From Marinospirillum sp. (lineage in GTDB: Bacteria > Pseudomonadota > Gammaproteobacteria > Pseudomonadales > Halomonadaceae), in contig NZ_JACUUA010000102.1 in NCBI RefSeq assembly GCF_014859565.1, forward strand, positions 1 to 11,995: a stretch of DNA of 11,995 bases, read 5' to 3'. The notes below the pieces were generated by a model. It was given only the letters and a program-made list of their open reading frames with translations. It was not told where the DNA came from and did not search any database. Below, piece by piece: positions 1-9,000 of this stretch. Numbering within the stretch: position 1 is the first letter of the stretch; each line of letters begins with the position of its first letter. The position numbers were made by a program, and so were the translations under genes.

Positions 1-51
1 ACAACCTTGCCAAGGTTGGGGTCGCGAGTTCGAATCTCGTTTCCCGCTCCA
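1..51 (+). tRNA. glyV-like: tRNA-Gly (anticodon GCC), 3' part only
   Basis: Glycine tRNA decoding GGC/GGU, cut by the left window edge; the acceptor 5' strand and the D arm are missing. Visible parts are the anticodon stem 2-6 paired with 14-18, the anticodon GCC at 9-11 in a TTGCCAA loop, the T stem 24-28 paired with 36-40 (one G-T wobble), the T loop TTCGAAT at 29-35, the acceptor 3' strand 41-47, discriminator T48 and an encoded CCA at 49-51. From memory the sequence is nearly identical to E. coli tRNA-Gly(GCC) over this part. The symbol only denotes the isoacceptor class, since several copies may exist in the genome. tRNA 3' ends are common integration sites, but no integrase or attachment repeat is seen next to this one. 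Confidence 0.95.
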
Positions 52-56
52 GATTT

Positions 57-86
57 AAAAAGCCAGCCCTGGAGCTGGCTTTTTTG
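57..86. terminator. Bidirectional intrinsic terminator between tRNA-Gly and recD
   Basis: A perfect 7-bp stem (AGCCAGC at 61-67, GCTGGCT at 74-80) closes a 6-nt loop. It is followed by six T on the plus strand and preceded by A57-A60, which gives a shorter T run when read on the minus strand. It lies 6 nt after the tRNA CCA and about 20 nt beyond the recD stop codon, so it can end both converging transcripts. The hairpin and T tracts are visible; use in both directions is inferred. Confidence 0.85.
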
Positions 87-106
87 TATTACTCTTTCCA
101 CTCCTG

Positions 107-2209
107 TTACCCCACCCCCAAGCCACTGATTCTTTCCACTTGGGTGCGAATGGTTTGTTCCAGCACGTCATCCTGTTGGTAGATCAGGGTAAAGGCTTTG
201 CTGGAGCGGGTGATGCCGGTGTAGAGCAGTTCGCGGGTGAGTACGGGGTTGGGTCGATCCGGCAGCAACAGTGCGGTGTGGGTGAATTCTGATCCCTGAG
301 ATTTGTGTACCGTCATGGCAAATACGGTTTCTACACCTTGCAGTCGACTGGGCAGTACCCAGCGGATACCACCCTTGCCATCAGGAAAAGCCACTCGCAG
401 GATTTTTCGGGGTGGTTGATCGGTGGCTTGATCCGGTTCCTGCGGCCATTCCAGACAGATGCCGATATCCCCGTTCATCAGTTTCAGGCTGTAATCATTG
501 CGTGTCACCAGCACCGGTCGTCCTGCATACCAGAGGGGTTCACCTCGCGGCAGCAGGGGTTTGTTGCTGGTGTCACTGTCCTTGAGTGCCTGAAACACCA
601 GCTGGTTAAGCTGCTCCACTCCCCAAAGTCCACGACGCACGGGTGTTAATAACTGAAAATGCCGGTGCTGTTCAAATACGGCTTTTGCCCATTCATCCAG
701 TGCCTCGCGGCTGGCTCCGGCGGCGGGTTGTTGATCGCGGATGCATTGCAGGTAGGGTCGATAACCCTGCACCAGTAGTTTTTTCAACTCGCGCAGATCC
801 GGCTGCTGCTGGTCACTCTGCTGTGGCAACTGAATCAGTCTCAGATTGTGCTGTTGATCCACCTGTTCGGGTTGATGCAGGTCTGGCCGTTGATGCTGCT
901 GAAAAATCAGTTTGATTTTATGGATGTCTGCCCGGCCTGAGTTGACTTCATCGGCCAGTTTGCCGATGCCGGGGTAATCATCAAAACGATAACTGTAGCG
1001 CAGCATGGTGGTGGCCTGATGCAGGGCAAGCCCCTGAGCATCTTGCAGCTGGGCGGGGATCACTTCGCCACACAGCTGTTCGACCCACTGGCAGGTGGCG
1101 GGGGTGTAGTGTCCGGCATCCGCCTGCTGACAGAGATCACCGAGGATCGAGCCGGCTTCCACTGAAGCCAGCTGGTCTTTGTCACCCAGCAGGATCAAGC
1201 GAGTGGTTGGACTCAGGGCATCCAGCAGCCGGGTCAGCATTTCCACATCCACCATCGAGGCTTCATCCACCACCACCAGATCCGCCGGTAAGGGATTGGC
1301 AGCGTGATGACGAAAATGCCGGGTGTTGGGCAGGCTGCCCAGTAACCGGTGCAGGGTGCTGACTTCAGTGGGAATGGCCGCTCGCCATACCTCCGCCTGA
1401 TCACCACTGAGTTGCAGTTTTTGTACACTGCCGCTGATGGATTCATTCAGCCGTGCGGCGGCCTTGCCGGTGGGTGCCGCCAGCCGGATTTGCAGGGGGG
1501 GTAAAGCCTCTTGCAGGCGTAACCCCTGCAAGAGCGCCAGCAGCCGAACCACCGTGGTGGTTTTGCCGGTGCCGGGGCCGCCGGTGATGATGGCAAAACC
1601 AGAACGTGCTGCCAGCAGGCAGGCAATTTTTTGCCAGTCCGGTCCGGTGCTTGTCTGTTGAGTGGGCTGCGGAAAAAGCTGCTCCAGCAGTTGTCCGGTC
1701 AGTGGGTGGGGCAGTGGTTGCTGCTGTTGCAGGCGCTGCTGGATGCCCACTTGAATGCGGCGCTCGTATTGCCAGTAGCGGCGCAGATACAGCATCGGAC
1801 GGAGGCCGGTTGCTGCCGGTGCTGATGACAGAATCAACGGGCGGCGGGTGTGGCTGGTTGATTGACCACGGCAGTCCTCCACGGCACTGCTGCTGGCCAG
1901 TTGGTTAAGCCACTGCTCCAGTGTCAGGTGACTGAGCTGCTCTTGCAGTGCCCGGCGGATTGGCTGGCTGGCAGCAGTATTATCCTGCATGGATGAGAGC
2001 AGGTGTTCCGGGTGGTGCAGTGCAGCCTGTAAATCCAGACACACATGCCCGTGGGCATTACGTTCACTCAGCAGGGCAACCGCCAGCAGCAGGGCATCAC
2101 TGGCATCCGGGGTTTGTTCAGCAATAAAGCGGGTAAAGGCCAGATCCAGCGCCCGCAAACCTCCGGCATCCACCCAGCTTTGCAGTTGTTCCATCAGGCT
2201 GGGGTTCAT
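107..2209 (-). CDS. recD: RecBCD enzyme alpha subunit RecD (exodeoxyribonuclease V, 5'-3' helicase)
   Basis: RecD is the 5'-3' motor of RecBCD; it translocates on the 5'-ended strand during unwinding of broken DNA and controls nuclease activity. The 700-aa product has the superfamily 1B helicase motifs in order: Walker A GGPGTGKT at 210-217 (Lys216), motif Ia around LAAPTGKAAARL (243-254), Walker B VVVDEAS at 312-318, motif III LLGDKDQL at 340-347, an arginine segment RYSYRF at 404-409, motif V TVHKSQGSEF at 633-642 and motif VI LLYTGITRS at 661-669. E. coli RecD has 608 aa. The extra length includes a Gln-rich stretch near 436-473. The ATG overlaps the recB stop as ATGA and has AGAGGAG 8 nt upstream (2218-2224), so start and coupling are clear. 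It is the last gene of the operon. A seven-C run (coding strand, 1495-1501) lies in the frame without disrupting it. Confidence 0.97.
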   Translation of the reverse strand: MNPSLMEQLQSWVDAGGLRALDLAFTRFIAEQTPDASDALLLAVALLSERNAHGHVCLDLQAALHHPEHLLSSMQDNTAASQPIRRALQEQLSHLTLEQWLNQLASSSAVEDCRGQSTSHTRRPLILSSAPAATGLRPMLYLRRYWQYERRIQVGIQQRLQQQQPLPHPLTGQLLEQLFPQPTQQTSTGPDWQKIACLLAARSGFAIITGGPGTGKTTTVVRLLALLQGLRLQEALPPLQIRLAAPTGKAAARLNESISGSVQKLQLSGDQAEVWRAAIPTEVSTLHRLLGSLPNTRHFRHHAANPLPADLVVVDEASMVDVEMLTRLLDALSPTTRLILLGDKDQLASVEAGSILGDLCQQADAGHYTPATCQWVEQLCGEVIPAQLQDAQGLALHQATTMLRYSYRFDDYPGIGKLADEVNSGRADIHKIKLIFQQHQRPDLHQPEQVDQQHNLRLIQLPQQSDQQQPDLRELKKLLVQGYRPYLQCIRDQQPAAGASREALDEWAKAVFEQHRHFQLLTPVRRGLWGVEQLNQLVFQALKDSDTSNKPLLPRGEPLWYAGRPVLVTRNDYSLKLMNGDIGICLEWPQEPDQATDQPPRKILRVAFPDGKGGIRWVLPSRLQGVETVFAMTVHKSQGSEFTHTALLLPDRPNPVLTRELLYTGITRSSKAFTLIYQQDDVLEQTIRTQVERISGLGVG

Positions 2210-5200
2210 ACCAGAGACTCCTCTGTAGCCCGAAACAGTTGATCCAGTTGTTCGATCAGTTCCCGTGGCGGGCGATCACAAAACAGCCCCTGACTGCCAG
2301 GATGGTGAGTGCCGCGTAGAAACACATAAATGGCACCACCGATGTGGCGGTCATAATCATAATCCGGCAGGCGTGCCTGGAGTTGGCGGTGTAATGCCAG
2401 CAGGTAAATCACATATTGCAGGTCGTAGCGTTTTTTCAGCATGGCTTGTTGCAAGGCTTGTGGTGAGTAGTCTCTATCGCTGGTACCCAAGCGGTTGGAT
2501 TTCCAGTCCAGCACGTAATACTGCCCCTGATGTTCAACCACCAGGTCGATAAAACCTTTTAACAGGCCATTCAGCTGGTTGGTTTTGATTGCCGGCCGAT
2601 CCGCCTGTTGCAGGGTATGCTGCTGCACCAGTTGATCCAGCCGTCGGGTGTCCACGTTATGACTGGAGATCAGAAACTCCAGCTCCACGGCTATCTGGCT
2701 GGGTTGCAGATCAACCAGCGCAAAACCCGGTAGTTGCCAGTGCTGTTGTAGAAAGCTTTTTAACCAGTCACTCAGGGGTTGTGCATAAGATTCAATCTGG
2801 CGCAGTTTGCAGCGGCGCAGCAGCTGGTCATCACGTAATTTATCGTTCAGCGCGGCGGCGGCAAAGCCACGAATGCGCTGTTTGTCTGGGGTACGCAGCT
2901 CCTGCACTGCCGCCCATTCCAGCAGGCTGTGTAAAAAAGTACCCCAGACACTGCCAGCCGGAAAATGGTGCATCAGCTGGTCTTGCTCGGTGCTGCTGGT
3001 TTCGGTGCTTTCATCCAGCAATTCTGCCGTGGTTTTATCACGGCTGTGTTGTGGGTAATCATCTCGACTGGTGGCGGGTGCTTTGATCAAAAGCGGCTGG
3101 CTTTCGTATTCCAGTGCCGAATAACTGGCAATCCACCAGTTGTTGAGCTGACCCAGCCTGGGTCTGGCACGGGCTGCCTCCAGCTGTTCCGTGACTACTT
3201 CACGGTAAGTATTGCTGGTGGCTGATGGTGCATCTTGCAGGGTGATGTTACTGCTGTGTTGTGTCAGTTTTTCCAGCGCCTGCTGCACACCCTGGCTGTT
3301 GCTGAATTTTTGCCCGCCATTCAGCAGATAACCCAGCGCCGAGCGCTCCAGCTGCGGTGAGTTAGAATTACCGGAGCGCAGCGGTGCCACACCCAGCCAC
3401 AGGGCATGAGTGGCGCGGGTGACGGCAACATAGAGCAAACGCAGGTCTTCACTGATGCGCTGGTCATTGGCGGCATCCCAGGCAGCGGGGAAGCGCTTGT
3501 TGTCTGATGCCTCAATGTACTGGCCGGATTCATGCCACCAGGGCACCTGTTTTTGTTTGCCATCAATATGTCGCCAGCCGCTGATAAAAGGCAGCAGCAC
3601 CAGTGGGTATTCCAGCCCTTTGGATTTGTGGATGGTGATGACTTTAACCCGCCGAGCATCACTTTCAAGCCGCAGCAGTTGTTGTTCATCGGTGCTGTCC
3701 AGATGTTCTGCCAGATGGCGGATCAGTGCCTGTTCACCATCCAGCCGGGTTGCCGCTTGTTGTAACCATTCGGCCAGATGCAGCAGATTGGTGAGGCTGC
3801 GTTCGCCACGGCTTTTTTGCAGCAACCGACCCGGCAGTTCAAAGGCTTCCAGCAGTTTGTGCAGCATCACCAGAATCCCTCGGTGCCGCCAGTGCAAATG
3901 AAACTGCATAAACAGCTGCATCTGCTGCTCCCAAGCCAGTTCATCCTCCTGCCATTCCGCCAGCTGCCTTAAGGGTAAATCCAGTGTATTGGTTGCCAGT
4001 GCCATTCGAACCAGCTGTTCATCACTGGGTTCAGCACAGGCGCGCAACCAGTGCAGCAGATCGCTGGCTTCTGTGCCACGGAACACCGATTCCCGATCAG
4101 AGAGGTACACACTGGCAACACCGCGTTTTTCCAGCTCTTCCCGCACCGCTTTGGCTTCATGCCCACGCCGAACCAGGATGGCAATGTCAGCCGGTTGCAG
4201 GGGCTGGTCGATTTTGCCCTGCTGTCCGAATCCGGCCTTGCCTTGCTGTGCGGCAGTGAGCCATGCACAGATCTGGCTGGCAGTCACGGCAGCGGCTTGT
4301 TGTACATAGGCTTCTGTACCGATGTAACGATCCTGCTCATCGGTGGCCTGAAAATACCAGAGGTTCATGGCATCCACTGCTTGCTGGTGCAGGTAAAGCT
4401 GCTTTTCCTGCCCTTGTGCATCCACCTCAACATAAGGCAGTGGATCATCCGCTTCAGTGCGAAAACGAAAAGCGCCCCGGTCGTGGGTTTCTGCCTGTAA
4501 AAACAGCTGGTTGCAGGCATCAACCACAGCATGGGTGGAACGAAAGTTTTTCTTCAGAGTAAAGTGCCGCCCCTGGGTAGCGGTTTTGGCTTTCAGGTAG
4601 GTGTGAATATCCGCACCACGAAAGCTGTAAATGGCTTGTTTGGGATCTCCAATCATAAACAGCCCGGTTTCCGGGTGGTTGTCTGTTATCCGGTAAATGT
4701 GATCAAAAATTGCGTACTGGATGGGGTCGGTGTCCTGAAACTCATCAATCATCGCCACCGGAAAACTACGCCGCAGGGTTGTTGCCAGATGCAGGGCAGA
4801 CTCACCGGATACCTCAGGATTTAATGCCAGCTCCAGCTGGGTCAGCAGGTCATCAAAGCCCATTTCGGCTCTTTGTTTCATGCGTTGGTTAAATTCTCGT
4901 CGCACCCATTGGCAGGCATGAGCCAGCAACGCGGTTTGCAATGGAATATCAGGCTCTTGCAACTGGGCTGTGCTGGGTTGGCTGGTATTCAGCCACTCTC
5001 CCAGTTGTTTAAAGGCCGGTAGATCGTCTTCCTGCTGGATGCTGGCCTTGGCTAAAAAGCTGAACCGGCCTGCGGCAAAGTTTTTTAATTTGCCGGGGCG
5101 TTCTGCTTCACCCTTGGCCCAGGCATGAATCTGATCCAGCAGAGCCTGATAACTCTCTTCCGTTTTGCTGTCGTGGCTGGTGGCTTTCAGGTGCGGGCGC

Positions 5201-6027
5201 AGGGTTTTTAAATGGGTTTCAATTTCAGGCCAGTGCTCCAGCCAGTGTAAACGAACGGCCTGTTCCTGCTGTTGCACTTGTGCTCTGGCGGCTTCTTGAT
5301 CCGCTGCTGCCGCCTGCTCGGCCTGCCGATACTCCAGCCATGCGGCAAAGTGGGGTTTCAGGTCATCCACTTGCAGGGGTTGTCCTTGATAACTGACACC
5401 CTTGCTGGTGCTTTTTAACAGATTTTGCAGGGGGTGAAGCAGTGCCGCCGGTGATTTAAATTCTGCCGTGATCAGTGCCGCAGTTTGTGAATCCAGCGGA
5501 TAAAAATGCACCCGCCAGTAATCCTGTAAAGTCTGGATCAGCAGTTCACTGGTATCGGTGACCAGCTCGCGGTTAAAAAGCCCACGGGTATCAAAGGCGT
5601 GTTCCACCAGCATTCGGTTACACCAGCTGTGGATGGTGGACACACAGGCTTCATCCATACTTTCGGCAGCCAGTTGCAAACGCCAGGCACAGGCAGGCCA
5701 TTCTGCCTCGGGGTAATCACCGCGCAGCTGTTGCAGTAGGTCTGTTGCTGAGCGACTGGCTGCTGGATTGATAAAATACTCAGCCGCTTCAACCAGACGG
5801 CTGCGTATCCGGTCGCGCAGTTCTTCTGCGGCGGCATCGGTGAAGGTGACCACCAGAATTTCTCTGGGCGTTAACGGCCGATGAAAACCGGCATTGTTTT
5901 TATTGTGCCCCAGCACCAGCCGGGTGTAGAGCAAAGCCAGAGTGAAGGTTTTTCCGGTTCCGGCGCTGGCTTCGATCAGGCGGCTGCCAGAAAGCGGAAA
6001 GGTCATGGGTTGTAATTGTTCACTCAT
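2206..6027 (-). CDS. recB: RecBCD enzyme beta subunit RecB (3'-5' helicase and nuclease)
   Basis: RecB is the 3'-5' helicase and sole nuclease of RecBCD; after Chi recognition it also loads RecA. The 1273-aa product (E. coli 1180) is a UvrD/Rep-type superfamily 1A helicase: Walker A ASAGTGKT at 20-27 (Lys26), Walker B MIDEFQDTDP at 426-435, motif III GDPKQAIYSFRGAD at 460-473, NFRST at 494-498, motif V ITIHKSKGLEYP at 797-808 and motif VI LLYVAVTRA at 864-872. The C-terminal nuclease carries His1033 (GTFLH), Asp1161 (GFIDLV), Asp1174 and Lys1176 (LDWKSN), Gln1204 and Tyr1208 (YDLQYVIY). Spacing of these residues from Asp1161 onward equals that of E. coli D1067, D1080, K1082, Q1110 and Y1114. 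A polar, acidic and Ser/Thr-rich linker at about 986-1020 separates helicase from nuclease. The ATG lies inside recC (8-bp overlap) with GGAGAA at 6036-6041 as ribosome binding site. Nothing appears broken. Confidence 0.98.
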   Translation of the reverse strand: MSEQLQPMTFPLSGSRLIEASAGTGKTFTLALLYTRLVLGHNKNNAGFHRPLTPREILVVTFTDAAAEELRDRIRSRLVEAAEYFINPAASRSATDLLQQLRGDYPEAEWPACAWRLQLAAESMDEACVSTIHSWCNRMLVEHAFDTRGLFNRELVTDTSELLIQTLQDYWRVHFYPLDSQTAALITAEFKSPAALLHPLQNLLKSTSKGVSYQGQPLQVDDLKPHFAAWLEYRQAEQAAAADQEAARAQVQQQEQAVRLHWLEHWPEIETHLKTLRPHLKATSHDSKTEESYQALLDQIHAWAKGEAERPGKLKNFAAGRFSFLAKASIQQEDDLPAFKQLGEWLNTSQPSTAQLQEPDIPLQTALLAHACQWVRREFNQRMKQRAEMGFDDLLTQLELALNPEVSGESALHLATTLRRSFPVAMIDEFQDTDPIQYAIFDHIYRITDNHPETGLFMIGDPKQAIYSFRGADIHTYLKAKTATQGRHFTLKKNFRSTHAVVDACNQLFLQAETHDRGAFRFRTEADDPLPYVEVDAQGQEKQLYLHQQAVDAMNLWYFQATDEQDRYIGTEAYVQQAAAVTASQICAWLTAAQQGKAGFGQQGKIDQPLQPADIAILVRRGHEAKAVREELEKRGVASVYLSDRESVFRGTEASDLLHWLRACAEPSDEQLVRMALATNTLDLPLRQLAEWQEDELAWEQQMQLFMQFHLHWRHRGILVMLHKLLEAFELPGRLLQKSRGERSLTNLLHLAEWLQQAATRLDGEQALIRHLAEHLDSTDEQQLLRLESDARRVKVITIHKSKGLEYPLVLLPFISGWRHIDGKQKQVPWWHESGQYIEASDNKRFPAAWDAANDQRISEDLRLLYVAVTRATHALWLGVAPLRSGNSNSPQLERSALGYLLNGGQKFSNSQGVQQALEKLTQHSSNITLQDAPSATSNTYREVVTEQLEAARARPRLGQLNNWWIASYSALEYESQPLLIKAPATSRDDYPQHSRDKTTAELLDESTETSSTEQDQLMHHFPAGSVWGTFLHSLLEWAAVQELRTPDKQRIRGFAAAALNDKLRDDQLLRRCKLRQIESYAQPLSDWLKSFLQQHWQLPGFALVDLQPSQIAVELEFLISSHNVDTRRLDQLVQQHTLQQADRPAIKTNQLNGLLKGFIDLVVEHQGQYYVLDWKSNRLGTSDRDYSPQALQQAMLKKRYDLQYVIYLLALHRQLQARLPDYDYDRHIGGAIYVFLRGTHHPGSQGLFCDRPPRELIEQLDQLFRATEESLV
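3214..3221 (+). other. Chi octamer (GCTGGTGG)
   Basis: Perfect match to the E. coli Chi sequence that switches RecBCD from degradation to recombination. It lies on the plus strand, antisense within recB. Activity in this host is inferred from RecC similarity. Confidence 0.45.
5176..5183 (+). other. Chi octamer (GCTGGTGG)
   Basis: Second perfect plus-strand match inside recB, about 2 kb from the first. It reads as CCACCAGC on the coding strand. Confidence 0.45.
5604..5611 (-). other. Chi octamer (GCTGGTGG), minus strand
   Basis: Perfect match on the recB coding strand, facing opposite to the plus-strand copy about 420 bp away. Confidence 0.45.
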
Positions 6028-9000
6028 TGATCGGGTTCTCCATGACGGGTGTCTGGCTTAGGCAGGTGATCAGAGGCCTGTACAAACGTTGGCTGAAGTC
6101 AGCCAGTCGTGGATCGGCAGCCAGGCTGGCAAAATCCGGCCAGAAGCGCTGCAAGGCGGGGTGATCGGTCACTTCTCCAGCACGCTGAAAACCCCCTTCG
6201 TATTCTGCACGGGCATCCTTGTCCAGCAAAAGACTGAAAGCGGTTTTGCAGGGCAGGGGCAGCAGGTTTTGCATCCCCTCGAACCAGGCACAGCGCAGAT
6301 CCAGCAACCACTCCAGTGCTTGTGTTGCTGGCAGCGGTGGCAGGCAAAGGTGACTGGATGGCCCCAGCAGAACAGTGCTCACAGGTTGTTGTAATTGGGC
6401 AAACAGGTGCAGCGGCCACTGACGCACCAGGTGATACCACTTGTAGCTGTCACCGGAATGCAGGTTGCTGGCTTGCAGGATGATTCTGGCAGACTGCCCT
6501 TCTGCGTTGTGGCGGATATCCGACAGGCTGGCTTCCAGCGCCGGAACCCCGTCTGGGGTTGCAGGCCAGAGATTAAACTGGGTTGGCAGGGTGTCAGGAA
6601 AATCCCTCAGCAGTTGCTGGTAGCAGCTGACCGGCTCCAGCAGTTCTTCACTCAGCTGGTGTTTGATCGCCTCGGCAAAAGGTGGCAAAGGCAGCTGGCC
6701 GCTGCGTTGGATACGCTCTGCTGCCTGCTGGATGGCTCGTTGTGGCAGCAGGTGGGGTTGCTGGGTCAGTGCCAGCGTCAGATGTTGCAGCAGTTGCTCC
6801 TGGATCTGCCATTGATCCAGCCCGTTCAGGCTGAAACTTTCTTCATCTTCTGCCAGCTCATCAGCAGTAAAACCCCGCACCCCCAGCCGCTGGGCGTAAA
6901 AGCTGCGCACCGGATGACGTAAAAATGCCGCCAGATGATTCAGATTGATGGCACCATCCAGATAAAAAGGTGGTAACTCAGCCGAGCTGACGGCCTGTTG
7001 CGGGTTGTGAATACTGCGCCATTCATCGGCATAGGTGAACAGCCTTGGATCACGCCCGGCACTGAAATACCCCAGGCTGAAAGGTTGTAAGGGGTGTTCG
7101 GTGGTCAGATCTGCCAGCAGTGATTGCGGCTGCCAGCCAGCGGCCAGATGATCGCGCAGTTGCCCGACCAGTGCCGAGGGTGGGCGCTCACTGTTATCAC
7201 GGATATTGCGCCCAACCCAGCTGATCACCAGTTTTTTACGGGCAGACAAGAGGGCTTCCAGAAACAGATAACGATCATCTTCGCGGCGGGAGCGATCACC
7301 GGGGCGATAATCCTGTGCCATCAGATCAAAATCGGCAGGGCGCACATGGCGCGGGTAATCACCATCATTCATGCCCAGCAGCCACACCTGCTCAAACGGA
7401 ATGGCACGCATCGGCATCAGGGTGGCAAAGTTGATCGACCCACCGAGGAACTTCTGGGTCAGGCTGGGTTGATCCAGACTGCCCAGCAGTTCTTCACGGA
7501 TTACTTCCAGCGGCAGCTGTTCAGTGATCAGGCTGCCCTGTTTCCAGATATCCTGCAGTTTTTCCAGCTGGATTTGCAGAGTGGTGAGCGCCTGGCTATC
7601 CGCAGGGCTGGCATCTACAAAAAAGGTTTGCAGCAGGGATTGAATCACAGCCACCCAGTCTTCCGGGGTGTGGGTTTGTAACAGGGTTTGACGTGTTTTT
7701 TGCAGGTTATCCAGCAGTAATGCCAGCGGGCCAACCAAAGCTGCTTCCAGTCCGGTTACTTCATCGTAGGGTTCGATTTCCTGCCAGGCATCACTGCTGC
7801 CAACGGCATAACCCAGCAGCATTCGGCGTAATCCAAATAACCAGGTGTTTTGCTCCAGCCCAGCCGGTAAATCCAGGCTGGCGCGTTGTTCAGCATCCAG
7901 CCCCCAGCGGATATTGGCGCCGCGTATCCATTGGCGCAGGCGTGGCAGATCACTTTCCTCCAGACCATAACGCAGGCGCAGAGCAGGCGTATCCAGCAGA
8001 TCCAGCAGTTCGGTGACGGTAAAACGGGAATGGGGCAGATGCAGCAGGCTCTCCAGTGCAATCAGCAGAGTGTTCTGTCCGCGCTGCCCCTGATCAGAAA
8101 TATGGAAGGGTAAAAAGCGGCTGTCGTGCTGTTCCAGCCTGTTGGCATAACGCCCAAACACCGCTTGGATGTGGGGCGCATACACATTGATATCTGGCAC
8201 CATTACCAGTACATCACGGGGATTCAACGGCTGCCCTTGCTGCTGAGCCTGCTCAAAAGCATCCAGCAGTTGGTCATGCAGGATTTCCACTTCTCGCTGC
8301 GGGCTGTGAGCCACCAGAAACTGCAAGCTTTGATCCTGCCGGGCATCAATCCGGGTGTTTTTAGCCTGGCGTTCGGTCAGTGGGGTGAGGTTAAGGATGT
8401 CTGACTGCAACTGGTGCAGCAGGCAGCCTTCACCGGGATCACTGAACAGATCCACCTGTTGATGTGCAAAATGCTGGCGGTATAAATCCGGCTGATCTTT
8501 TTCATCCAGCAGATGCAGGTAGTCACGTCCCTGTTTACCCCAGGAGGCCAGCAAGGGATGACCATAAACATGCAGTGCATCCAGGCTGAGGTTGGCAGGT
8601 AATTTACGCGCAGTGATGCGGCGGTATTCCTGTCTGAGTAATTCTTTACCGGCAATCAGATCACCCCAGTAGTGCTGGCTGGGGTTACTGGCAAAAATCA
8701 TCACCTGAGTAAAAGGGGCGATGGCCTGTAACAGATCCAGCGTTTGACGCGGCAGCGATGAAATGCCAAACACCAGCACCCGCCGGGGCAGATCATCGGG
8801 TCTTTGTGTTGGGGTGAAATCTTTACAGGCAGCAATAAAGGCCTGATGGATACCAGCACGACTGACTCGGCTCCAGCGACCGTTATCCAGTTGGTTATCC
8901 TGCTGAATGTCTTCCACCAGCAAACGCCACAGTGCTGGTTGCCAGAGCTGTTCATCATCCAGCGGTTTGTGTTGCCCCTGGGCATTAATGAGGTCATCAC

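Noticed and set aside
1..51. tRNA-Gly 3' end as an attachment site of an integrated element
   Set aside because: No integrase, no repeat of the tRNA end elsewhere in the window, and the next genes are housekeeping recBCD.
1495..1501. Run of seven G (C on the coding strand) in recD as a phase-variation tract
   Set aside because: Seven bases is short for slippage switching, the frame is intact, and recD is not a typical phase-variable gene.
6395..7681. Long plus-strand open frames opposite recC (for example 6395-6922 and 7124-7681)
   Set aside because: They are antisense shadows of the strongly supported recC frame, with no recognisable domain or ribosome binding site.
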